A stretch of DNA of 64,000 nucleotides from Cryptomeria japonica (taxonomy: Eukaryota; Streptophyta; Pinopsida; Cupressales; Cupressaceae). Positions within the stretch are counted from its first letter, which is position 1. Every line of letters begins with the position of its first letter. The notes under the pieces were generated by a model. It saw only the letters and a list, made by a program, of their open reading frames with translations, ran no database searches and had not been told where the DNA came from. This document shows positions 10,686 through 21,500 of the stretch, piece by piece. The position numbers were made by a program, and so were the translations under genes. The stretch is taken from NCBI RefSeq assembly GCF_030272615.1, contig NC_081407.1, positions 442,397,213-442,461,212 on the forward strand. The letters are read 5' to 3'.

Positions 10686-11911
10686 TGATGAACTTAAAAG
10701 GCACTGAGAGGGGGGTGAATCGGTGATAGTAAAAATAATACAAATATGAATATCAATTTCACCAACTTAAAACTCAATAGACATGTAAGAAATAGCACCA
10801 AGTATGCAATCACCATATAAAGCATAAACCACATGACACAAGAGTTTATACGTGGAAAACCCAAATGAGAAAAACCATAGTGGGAGTTAGTACCCACAAG
10901 ATCCACTATCTGTAGTATAGAGATTTGATCGGTTAAGGTCTACAACACCCGGTTAGGGGCACACCCTGTTAGAAGTGTCTAAGCCCGGTTAAGAGCTTTA
11001 CAAAAAGGTCTGTGAGGACCAGCCCTGTTAGGAGCTACCCAAGTTACTGGGATTTGCAAACACAATTTAATGTGTCACCTGGTTAGAGGATTTAATGATC
11101 AGAACTGTTAGGATCTGACTCCACCCTGTTAGGAGTGACCTTGTAAGATGATTTTCTTGTTGCAACTGTTAGGAACCCAACAAATACAAATGATCTCAGT
11201 ATAACACCTTTTGTGTCTGATAAAATCTGCTTCAAAACATTACAACATCACAAGACTTCATCTCTCAACTCCTCTAATCTTTGCACTATCAGAAATACAA
11301 AATTCGCTCATCACACATCACACTATCAACCTTGTGTATATATATCCTTTCATACCTCATCACACAATTAAAATTATCATAAGGTCGGCTAGAACCTTAT
11401 TACAATTCCCTAGGTTCAATTCATCTAGACAATCTTGCATTGTACACTTTAGTTATGTCGGTCACCGACATAACAAATCCAATTTTGTGTCGTGTTACCG
11501 ATCTGAGTGATTTTCATCACTACCGGTTAATTGTGTTTCTAGGTCTCTGCCTTTGTTGATCAAATCTCATTCATCTGATCAAATCTGCTCATGCGGTCAA
11601 GAAGATATCCTCATCTAATAATCTTCAATGCTTCTACAAAACCACAATCCTTCATCCTTCATGGATTTCATGTACCGGTTGTTGGTGTGAGACTTTGTCA
11701 GTCATTTTACCAGTTGAAGTCCTAATTACCGGATCTGATAAAACTGACTCTGCTTTACCGATTAAGTCTAGCCAGTTGAACTGTAGGACTTAGATGACTT
11801 AAAGAAATATAGTTGCCATCAATGACAACATACAAAATAGTCATCATACATAAATCTAATCTCTATGCACAACATACATATACTGGTTGACCAAATGATC
11901 AAATGCCAACA
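10686..11911 (-). repeat. 5' LTR of element F
   Basis: A 1226-bp LTR, minus-strand ends TGTTGGCATT and GTTCATCA. Near its 3' end it has TTCACCCCCCTCTCA, and at 10880-10897 the stem GTGGGTACTAACTCCCAC, both shared with the solo LTR at 27191-28354. Repeated CCGGTTA/CTGTTAGGA segments fill 10930-11180. Confidence 0.8.
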
Positions 11912-12700
11912 TGGGTATGGCCAAGGAACATGCCATTGATACCTTCAGTATATTCAAGTGGTTGTTTCATGAGCTGAAAGAGGTTAGACTTAATCAAAGG
12001 GCACTGGAAAGCAAGATGGAGGCCATTCCTATGGGTAATATCCAAGATAATTAGAAAGAGGTTGGGCAGTGGACGAAGGAGGAGAAGAAATCAGTGTTGG
12101 AGTGCATTAAAAAGGGTTGGAGAAGGTATTGACCAAATGAAAAAAGGGTTTGAAGATAGAATCTCCAATGTCGAAGATGGCTATGAGAAAGTCTAGGCTA
12201 CCCCCTTAAAACTATTATGTCTTGTAGCCATAAGATTGTTAAGCAAACTGCAGATGCCATGAATGCAATGGTGAACAACCTTGATAGTATGCAGTAGGAC
12301 AAAACTATTGTTACCATTAGAGATGATAATGATGTGATCCAGGTTGACGAAGGACCTAGTAAGAGGACTCGAGGCAATATGAAGGAGAAAGCGGCCACTC
12401 GGAATGTGGACTACAAGGAAATGAAGGTTGTAGCTGACAAGATGAGTATCCTAGAGGTGGAGGTGGTTGAAACCCTCAAGTGCCTCATGTAGTTGGGTTG
12501 CTGGTTTTTTTAGTTTGTGGGTTTGGTCTCTCTGCTAGTATTTTTTTGTCTGTCTAGGCTTTTGCTGTCTTTTTGGCTATTGTTTGTAATGTTCTATAGT
12601 TCGCAGCATGTCTTGTTTTGAATACTTTTTATAAAGCTTTGATTCTAAATATTTTAGAATCCTTTTTGTAAAGGGTTTTAGGACCCATTCAAAACATGTT
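11912..12700 (+). pseudogene. Decayed ORF and 3' end of a possible LINE
   Basis: From 11911 a plus-strand frame reads MGMAKEHAIDTFSIFKWLFH and then continues with several stops and frame changes to about 12490. Its later part is Lys/Glu/Val-rich (TRGNMKEKAATRNVDYKEMK) and may be a coiled coil. After it comes T- and G-rich sequence (12490-12700) typical of plant LINE 3' untranslated regions, with GGGTTTTAGGACCC near 12678. There is no RT motif. The LINE label rests only on this 3' composition, so it is weak. Confidence 0.35.
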
Positions 12701-13373
12701 TTTGCCTTAATCCAAAACTTTGTTTTTCTCATTAGAGCAAAAACTTTCATACATATGGTTATCTTCTTTTTTTTTAATATAAAGGAACTACTGGTGGTTT
12801 TCGCATATTCATAAGCTTTGAATTATGGTGTGTGGATGCTTTTCTGTTCTTTGAAATGGATGTCATTTGGTGAATTTATGTTGAAATGGTGGATGATTTA
12901 AACTTTCAGTTACTATAGAATATTCGTTGTGAATGGTATTTCATAGTGGCTTTGTTTTAAAATCTGAATTTTTTTTAAATAGCAGTTAGTATTGTGGATG
13001 CCTTTACAAAGCTTTCTAGTTAAAATCTCTTTCCTTATTTGCTTTCCGGTTAAAAGCATATGAATTGTTTGTCTATTCATTGAAAATCATTAGAAGGTAG
13101 CTACCACCTTGTAAAATAAGCAGAGAATTAGTCAATTCATATATGGTTAGACTGGTTCAACTGTGATTACATTTGTCATCTATGTGAGCATGAGGATATA
13201 GAGTTACATGACAAATTTGTTAACCAATAGGATTACTCCTCCATAGCTTGGGAATCAACCTCGTTCTCGTTCTGGTGTTCTTCTAAATCTGCATCATTGT
13301 TCAGTGGAGGAGAGGGAGGAGAGGGGGTTGCGTTGAGATCTTGATGTAGGTAACCTCGTCACACTTGAGAGCC
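12701..13373. other. Intergenic AT-rich sequence
   Basis: No supported gene or repeat. A purine-rich tract GGAGGAGAGGGAGGAGAGGG lies near 13305. Confidence 0.4.
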
Positions 13374-13711
13374 CTACCTAGCATGGTGTTCTTGTCCCTG
13401 AACTAGCCAGATGAGAACATCAACTGGAAACATATGATCATGACCCAAAATAGTGAGAATTGCATGCACTCGACGTTGGATTTTTTCCTTCAAATCTTGC
13501 CCTAGGATTCGACCATGTCTTCCCAAGACCTGATGCATGAATCTGCAATCTTGCATCTCAAGAGTATATTTAATACTATCATAAATTGAATTGAAAACAT
13601 GATCATTAATGAGGAAGTGCCATGGATAAAGCCCTCCAATTTGGGTCTACCCTTTCCAGAGATCATACTTCTGCACTGCCAACTTAAGTTGTTCCCCTGG
13701 TATAAACTCTT
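13374..13711 (-). pseudogene. Orphan coding-like fragment, unknown product
   Basis: On the minus strand one frame runs from about 13711 to a stop at 13374, broken by a single TAG near 13655. It reads EFIPGEQLKLAVQKYDLWKG, then after the stop a segment with HFLINDHVFNSIYDSIKYTL and GRHGRILGQDLKEKIQRRVH. The composition is that of a normal globular protein rather than low complexity. The upstream edge lies just after an AG that could be a splice acceptor. I do not recognise a family. It could be an exon of a decayed host gene or a retroelement fragment. Confidence 0.35.
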
Positions 13712-14594
13712 GACAGATGAATTTATATTAATGTTCTAAATAATTAAATTAAAACACTAGCATGAATAATTAATAAATTAAGATTATTTAAAAGATGAAA
13801 TAATTTAAGTTATTAAATAAACATAATGAAATTTAAACTATTGTTGAAGTAATGAATCAAAAAGCAAGTTTCCATTTCTCGAGAGGTTGGGGAATTGAAG
13901 AAACTTTTTATTCTAAAAATTTCCTAGAGGAGGGGGATCTTTTTCTTTTTTTATGCTTGTTGGGGGTTTGCTGGAAAAAATTGCAGAGAAAGGGGTTCTG
14001 GAACAGAGGATTGGAGATTTTTTGGTTTTGAGCTCGTAGAAGGTGTTTTCAGAGCTTGGAATTTAGTGTTTCCAGGTTGGTTTTCTTATTTGTTTTTTGT
14101 TTTCTCTGAATTGTGGCTTGTAAAAGTTTGCTTTTCTTCTGTGTTTGGTTTTGAAAATGAAAGAAAATAAAAATAAAATAAAATCTGAGCCTACTTTGAT
14201 TGTATGTGTATATCTATTGTGAAAAGATTTAATTTTGGTCTGATTGTAAACTAGAACTTTTCTCTATTTATTTTTATTATCATCCTTTCCTTAGTGTATT
14301 CTGAGCTCTTGTGTTATTTTTGGTCGGTTTGGGGTTTTAATTATGCCTGGTTGTATTTTGGCATTTGGTCATGCATTTATTTTCAATTAAATTCATGCCA
14401 AAAAAATTTATATACATTTAAACAAATCGCTATCTTTTTTCAGCAAATTACTTATCTAAATCATGACCATTCCTTACCATTTTTGTTGGCAAGATCAATT
14501 GTTTTGCATTATATGTTAACAAACTCATCATTTTGCAATTAAAGTTTATTTATATCTTTTTATTTATTCTGCTATTTAAATTCATTTATTTCTT
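13712..14594. other. Intergenic AT-rich sequence
   Basis: AT-rich sequence with T-rich runs; no supported frame or repeat. Confidence 0.4.
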
Positions 14595-14830
14595 TTTATG
14601 TATTGGGGGAGGGAGGGCGTTGTGTCCCTCCACACATGGTGGGAGCCTCTCCACCATGGCGTGGAGTTCCCACGCCTAGTGGGAGGTTTTCCCACCCACA
14701 TGGGGAAGGAGACCATAGTGGGCTCCTCCCCACGTGGGATGGGAACCATCCCACCCAAGCGTGGGGTGGTTTCCCACACCCCATGCATTGGATGTTTAGT
14801 CCCCCACGCCTTATCCCAAGCCAACCTCAC
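14595..14830. repeat. GC-rich island of serial short hairpins
   Basis: An abrupt GC-rich block in AT-rich flanks. Units of 20-28 bases, each able to fold (GTGGGA...TCCCAC, CCACGCC...GGCGTGG, GGATGGGAACCATCCC), follow one another at least five times. Long frames open on both strands are a by-product of the palindromic composition. Confidence 0.65.
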
Positions 14831-15914
14831 CTTCACAACCGCCATTGTTACTCTCTGCATCCAACCTGCTTGTAGTCACCTGTGTTTTTTCTTTTCCAGC
14901 CAATAATGTGGTCTTAGGGTTCAATTAATTCATTCATTTATTTACTTTTTATGTTGATGTTTCTATTGTGAACCTTGCCAATGGTTCATAGGAATTCCAG
15001 AGGATAGATTTGGAGTAGATTTTAGCGTCGGATTTTTAACCTTCCCTATAATTTGTGTTGCTCATCGAATTTTTATTTATTTTGATTTTAGTTTATTCTC
15101 TTTCTAGAAGTAAAATTTGGGTGATCTATAATTAGATTATTTAATTAATCACTGATTTATAAATTAGTAATAGTTAGTTAATTTATTTAATGATTGAATA
15201 ATGCATTTCGTGATTAGATTTTTATTTACATTATATGGTCATGTTAGAAAAATAAATATTTGTGGGAATAAGTGTGTGGAATAAAGGAGTTATTAAATAA
15301 CAATAATTAGTTAATGGAGGGTGAAATTAATAATATTTTTAATAAATGGAGTATATTAAAAAAAAATTGTATGTTGTATTTTGTAATACATGGTGTTTAA
15401 TCATGTGATAATAATTGATTTAATCATGTGATAATAATTGATTGGTAGATTATGCTACTTGCCCTGATATGGTTCTTGTATAGTGGTTTGATCTATGGCT
15501 TGGTCTTCCTTGTGTATCTTAGAGAGAGTGTTTCCCCTGAGATAGGGATGTTTGTGGTTAAGCTATAATGTTGATTTCAAACCCTTTTGGAACTCACTTT
15601 GATGCATTATTGGATGATGTTTTACCCTACGTCTTGGATGACTGTCAGTGATACTATGTTCAATTTTTTCTATTTGGGCTTTAATTATGGAAGTCTATGT
15701 TGGCTTATCAGTCTCTTGGTATATTATCACTGCTCTCCTTATGGGATTGAGCCATGTTGTGCTCTTTGATGGAAGCTATTGTATTTGATGTTTATATGGT
15801 TGAGATGTGATGTTGTTTTAAGACTTGGTTGGACCTCATTATATGGCTATTTGATGGTGTTTCATCTGTTGCCTTAGGTTGGATTTGAGTAGACTTAGTG
15901 TCATGAGGGGGAGT
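14831..15914. other. Intergenic AT-rich sequence
   Basis: No supported gene. A 31-base direct duplication GTGATAATAATTGATT(TAATCAT) lies at about 15404-15441. Confidence 0.4.
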
Positions 15915-16262
15915 GGCTCTCCATGGGGGTCAGGGTTCTAAAGCGATCGCCAAGATAACCCATTAGGAGAGTTTCTTAATAAGTAATAACCTAAATAATG
16001 AATTAGGGGGTTGGGTAGTTAAACACATTAATCAAGATAATGTATGCCCCACTCATGGCTTGAATGCTCGTTTAGGCTCAAGATGAGGTGGGAAGGCCAA
16101 GAATGGCATGATCAACTACCTTGTCCCGTTGAAAGGTATGTTGGTTCCGCATGAGACTTGAATGGGGGTCGGGGTCAATAGAGGCTGCCAAGATAACCCG
16201 GGATGGGAGTCGGGACCTATGGAGACCTACCAGGATAACCCATATCAAGCTATGCAATGACA
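15915..16262. repeat. Dispersed direct repeat, three copies
   Basis: The segment GGGGGTCGGGGTC..GAGGCTGCCAAGATAACCC occurs in variants near 15920, 16165 and 16200, each ending in (C)CAAGATAACCC or CAGGATAACCC. They alternate with AATAAGTAATAACC-type AT-rich sequence. Confidence 0.55.
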
Positions 16263-16770
16263 CTCTCCCCTTGTGAGCACTAGTGTCCTGCCCCTGTGTT
16301 ATAGCTTCTGAAATTTACTTGTTATGAGATTTATCTCTGTGTATGTTGATTGTACCTTTACCCAATGGATGTGAGTTTAGACGATGTATTGTCTATCCTT
16401 TGTTTGTGTGCTTGAGGATCTTATGCCTATCTCCTAGCATGGGGGGTGGTCCTTCGGGGTCCACATGGTCGGGTGGTAGTTGCCTTCTTCCATGGGGGAT
16501 TTTGAACCTATTTATGCATAGATTGGCTTTGTGCATTCTCGAGTTGCTTCTCTTGAATATGGTTAGCTTAGTGAGTTAGGCAGAGATTTTATTCATCTAT
16601 TATAATGTACATATGTTTAGATTAGATGTATTGTATTATGTACATGCCCATGTGGCAAATGATGTAACCATCAAGTAATTTTGATATAAGTGAAATGAGG
16701 TTTAGGTGATATGTTTTATATTAGAAAATGGAGTTGTTGATCTTATGTAATTAAATGCTTTAATGTTTTT

Positions 16771-17800
16771 TGTACACACCTAAAAATGGTTTAAAGATAA
16801 TTAATTAAATAAGCAATTATTTAACTAACCCCCCTTCCCAATTTAATTGAATTCACTAGCAATTTGATTAAATTCTCCCTTTCACCTGCTTATTAATAAA
16901 TCTAAGGATTTATTTAATATGTTCATTTCAATAATCCTCTTTGATTAATTAATCCTCCCCCATTTAATTCATTTATTCTAATCCCCTAATTAATTAAAAC
17001 AAATAAATTTATAATTGTTGAAAGTTAATTAACATTTTCCTATTATTTGAATTTTTAAATTAAAATTACCCACATGCCTCCTAACTTCTAACCACCTAGC
17101 CTAACCATCCCCTAACCTAACCCATTCCACCTAATCTTGGGTTTAGCTAACACTATCTTATCTTGCACATCATAACCTCCTATCGTGTGGATATCCTTCC
17201 CTTGAGACACATGGCACTTATGCCACATATCTCCTCCCTTGGACACTTGCCCTCTCATGAGCAAAGCTCCTTGACACTTGTCACCATAGAGATGAAAAGT
17301 GTCCCTTCCTCCAACCTCTTCTCCAGTCTCCTCCAATTTGACCCTTGATATCTTCAGACTCGATCTTGACCGTTGATTCCTACCACCTCACCCATGGCCT
17401 TGGAAATCCAATAAATATCCCCCATTTTGGAGCACAAAGGATCCCTTCTCTTATCATTTTAGACATTATTATTATAAGCACATCCCAAATCATTTTCATC
17501 TCAAACATTGTTATTATAAGCATATAATTTCTAGCATTCTAGTTTAGCATTGTTATATCATTTATTGCATCTTAGATCTAGCTTAATTTGATCATATTCT
17601 AGCATAATTGTTGAATCATTTAGCATAATCAATGCATATCATTAGCATAATTAACTTCTTAGATCAATCTAGCATAATCATGCATTCATCTAGCTTGCAC
17701 ATCATATCGTTTTAAATCCTCCATCTAGGTGTAGATCTGAAATAATCTAGATGTCATAGCCCTCAAGAATTTTACTAAAAGAAAAAGTGAAATGTCTACA
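16771..17800 (+). repeat. LTR-like block (possible solo gypsy LTR)
   Basis: It starts TGTACACACCTAAAAATGG, close to the TGTAGACACCTAAAAATGTC start of element C's LTRs, followed by AATTAATTAAATAA-rich sequence as in A and E. An ATAAATATCCCC TATA-like site lies near 17410. Repeats of TAGCATAAT lie at 17590-17680. I could not place the 3' end or a target duplication, so the right boundary is approximate. Confidence 0.4.
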
Positions 17801-18594
17801 AAGGGTAACATCACTTTGTAACATAAAAATTAAATTATTGTCCACTTGGGATGCATGGACTTTACATGTGATATACTTATTACATCGTTATAACGATTCT
17901 TTTGGAAATCAATCTCACTTGAATAACTATAATCTAGTATGCAGAATTTCATAAATTAACAGATGAAACAAGGATAAGAGTTCCTTAAAAACATTACTGC
18001 GGGTAGCTTGAATACAAAATATCTACCAAAATCCAATGATCGATATCGTAAAGTTGACTGTATACAAGCAAACTCACTTTAACATAGTGAATTAACAGAT
18101 GAAACAGAAACATGACTCGTAAATCTTAGTACTACAGCTCGAAAACAAGTATCTGCCATTAACAAATTACCCTACAAGAAAGACAGCATGGATTGCATAT
18201 GACGTTGCTTGATCAAGGCCTTGGAAACATCATTCAGTATACTGCTTGTATTGTTTGTATAATTGACTTACACCATCTCATTGAAATCGTGTTGAATAAA
18301 AACATCCACCTTTGGAAGGCTCATTCTCAATGAAATCGTGTTGAATAAAAACATCCACCTTTGGAAGGCTCATTCTCAATGAAATCAATGAACCTGTGAA
18401 GTAACCGACCCACTTACACCCTGGATAATCATCAACAGGTCTAGACAAAGACTATTACATTGTGAAAACCGTATACTACAATATGTCCTACTCTCGTTCC
18501 TATACTAAATAGAACCAAGTACATTTAACAGCTCTCAATTCCCTCGTGATGCCATAGAAAACACTTTAACCTTGAACCAATGCTTTGCTAGGAG
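17801..18594. other. Downstream flank of the CacyBP-like gene
   Basis: This contains the 3' untranslated and downstream region of the minus-strand host gene. Apart from the tandem repeat at 18282-18387 I see no gene. A clear polyadenylation signal was not singled out. Confidence 0.4.
18282..18387. repeat. 49-bp tandem duplication, 2.1 copies
   Basis: TGAAATCGTGTTGAATAAAA and its following 29 bases start at 18282 and again at 18331; a third partial copy starts at 18380. The two full copies are identical over most of their length, so the duplication is recent. It lies 200-300 bases downstream of the host stop codon. Confidence 0.9.
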
Positions 18595-21500
18595 CTACAG
18601 ATCACTGCCATAACCCTTTAGTGGATCAGCTTTCTTCCCAGACCGTGCTTCACTCCAAGCCTTAGCTATGGTCCTCTTCATATCCTCGTCACCCTCATCA
18701 TACATATTCTGTAAGAGGCAAAAAGGATGATAAATTAGACTTGCAAACTCAAAACACCCTCATCATGCATAATGAGGCTCTAACATAGATCTCAACACCC
18801 TTTCTTTGCTAAAAAGAAAATCAGAAAGTTCTTGTAGCTAAAACCAGATGAGAAACTTAAAAAACAAGTATGAAATTATAGTGTGGGAGTGAGAATGAGA
18901 ATCATAGATATAAATTTCTCGTGCTGTAATTGGATTTTAAAAATGAACTCAGATCATCTAATATATCTGCAATTGGCACAATCAGAAATTACACAGTTAA
19001 GATTTAAAACTTTTCTTCTTTATACAAATGAGTGAGCGATTTCCTTCCCCAATAACATACATATGTACTATATAGAAGCCTGCAACAAGAAAATATGGTT
19101 ATCTTAAAGATATTTAAAATGTATTCACCTTCATTAGATCCATTATTCCTGCCATCGGGTCTGCTTTGTTTTCAAGACTTGGCTTCAACTGCACGATAAG
19201 CAACAAAAATAGATTATAATCTCAAATATTGACAATCTCAAGTAAAGGTTTTCTTTATGTGCTGCAATTTTTCATGATAAAAATAGGCCCTATTTAAAAT
19301 TTAAAAAATATTTAAGAAGAGAGCTGCGAGTTGTCAACCTTATCCTCCTTGAAATATAAATCTAGCCAATTACCCTTCTCAGCTTTCTGAAGGGTAATGA
19401 TAACACGATGAGGTTTAACAGTGAGGCGACATTTTTCTGGCACAATGGCCTTATTTAATTTTGGCACTGCACACCGGTAATTTTTCCCCTGTACGTCATG
19501 GAATTTGACATCAAAGGACCAAGGCTGAAAATTGGAAACAACTTGCTCTTGATTTACGCCCTCTAGAGAAACGTATATCTGCAAAACACAACAAATTTAA
19601 TAGCAAAAGGAATCACTTAATACAGCTGTATTATGCAATTACAAGCCTCAGGCTTTGTAGTCTATAAACAGGACAACACAGAAGCTTGGGAACTTAAATT
19701 CCTGCTGATTCACCTTGACTTTCTCATTTTCTTGATCCCAGCTGAATGATCCAACTGTTGTGTAGGAAATCTCTGAACTTCTTGCAGTGGATATTTGTAG
19801 AGGTGTTTGTATGGGTGTTGCTTTGACTTGATTACTTTCCTCGACTGCACGCTGAGCCTATCACATGATTACAGACAACAGAAAAAAGAAAAAATTAGAT
19901 TCTAAGTTATTTAGGAAAAGAAAAAAATTAGATATCACAAGTTTCAACTGCTAGTACCTCAGCTGTATAGGGTACGGCATTCTATTATTATAAATATATA
20001 GCATTAGAATATGGTAATAAGTAAATTCTGTTAATCTTGATCATTATAATTCTGATGATATGATAGTAAATATCTATTTTATATAAGACTCAATTCATGT
20101 ACAAACTCTAGAGTTGTAAAGCAGATTTAATGTATCAAGTTAACAAGTAGATATTTTCACAAGGATTGGATGAAATGCAAAACAACTATACCCCACTAAA
20201 CATCACACCCTTCACCGGTCCCTCCCTCTCCAAATAGCACAAAACGCTGTGCCGTCTCCACTATATCAGGTATTAATGAATATTTGTGCAGATGATTCCA
20301 TGGTGCAATAATACTCGATCAATTCGTGATGAGTGAATAAGGAGGAACTTGGATACGCGCACACAGATTGATAAGTAGGTGGCTAGGTTCTTTTTAGGAA
20401 CTCCTTACAGAGGATGAAAAGAATAAGGAGGCTAGGGAAAGTTCCTTAACCAGTAATCCTAATATCATCACAAAGAGACATAATCAATCTCTGACTCAAC
20501 CAGTCTTGATAGTGGGTTAGAAAAGCAATTTTTTAAATATAAGGGAATAAAGCCAGATGGCTTGAGGGCTTCCCTGCTTGCTTCTTTCAAAAGAGATAGG
20601 CGTAACTAGGCATGGAAGTCAAAAAAAAGAAAAAGTCAGGAACTCTCATAAAACATATAATCTTTGAAATTGTCATTTATTATTTAATTCCTAAGAGTGC
20701 AGAAGCTAAATCTTTACTTCCAGCCACATTTCTCTCTGTATGACTCTACAAGATGACCTCCAAAATGATGGCTATCAAGCTCCAGCCTGTCCTCAACATA
20801 TTATATCTCTCGAGAACAGGGTGGTTCTGTAAAGAGGAGGCAGTCCTAAATGGTAATTTGTCCACTCCCTTAAAATTAGTCAAGAAAGGAATACTTTTGA
20901 AATTGAACATCTCCAAAGACTATGGCAGGATCTGCTAGGAATTCCTAAAGAGTTGAGTTTCTAAGAGAGAGAACCACTAGAGCACTCCCTGAATCATCAA
21001 CCGGACAAGCCCCACTACAATTTTCATGGCTCTGAAGACTAATCCAGAGCAGCTAGTAACACTCTTTTGATTGAACATGCCTCATTTGATTCCAGAGCAG
21101 AAGTGCTAATAAAAGTTTATCATTCTCAATGCAGCCATAAGCAAGAGTGTGGAAAACAGTGCATGGAAAAATTCTATGGGGAGAAATACAGCAATAGATT
21201 GATTGAATGTTCGTGGAGTTGCCATCAAAGGAAAAAGAGCCAATGGCTCGCAAGAACACATCAAGCCATTTGCAAAGCCCAAAGACAGCACAATATAAGA
21301 GGATGTGCCCCTCAAAAGCGAGGACCTAATTATGTTGTACTTCAAACTCTTGTTTAAGGGTGATCTGTTTATAATTTTAAATCAAAATGGAGGAACATAG
21401 TCTTTCTATTTCCAAAAAGTAAGATTATGTTGGAAAAAGGTGGCCAATTTTTGTATTAATTATCTTCTGCAATAGCAGGTAGCTCTCAAGTGTAAATGGA

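Larger units (their letters stand above)
7102..11911 (-). mobile_element. Element F: partial copia-type LTR element
   Basis: Minus-strand order: 5' LTR (11911-10686), an initiator-Met-type PBS (10683-10671), a coiled-coil and zinc-knuckle gag remnant (10617-9334), a non-coding stretch, and a second decayed ORF (8860-7331). Element B interrupts it at 7101, so its remainder lies left of the window. No protease, integrase or reverse transcriptase is seen in the visible part. Coiled-coil Gag and this PBS type recall Sirevirus-like copia elements, but that placement is tentative. Confidence 0.7.

Noticed and set aside
14582-14906. Open frames on both strands in the GC-rich hairpin island
   Set aside because: They mirror one another because the sequence is palindromic and low in stops.
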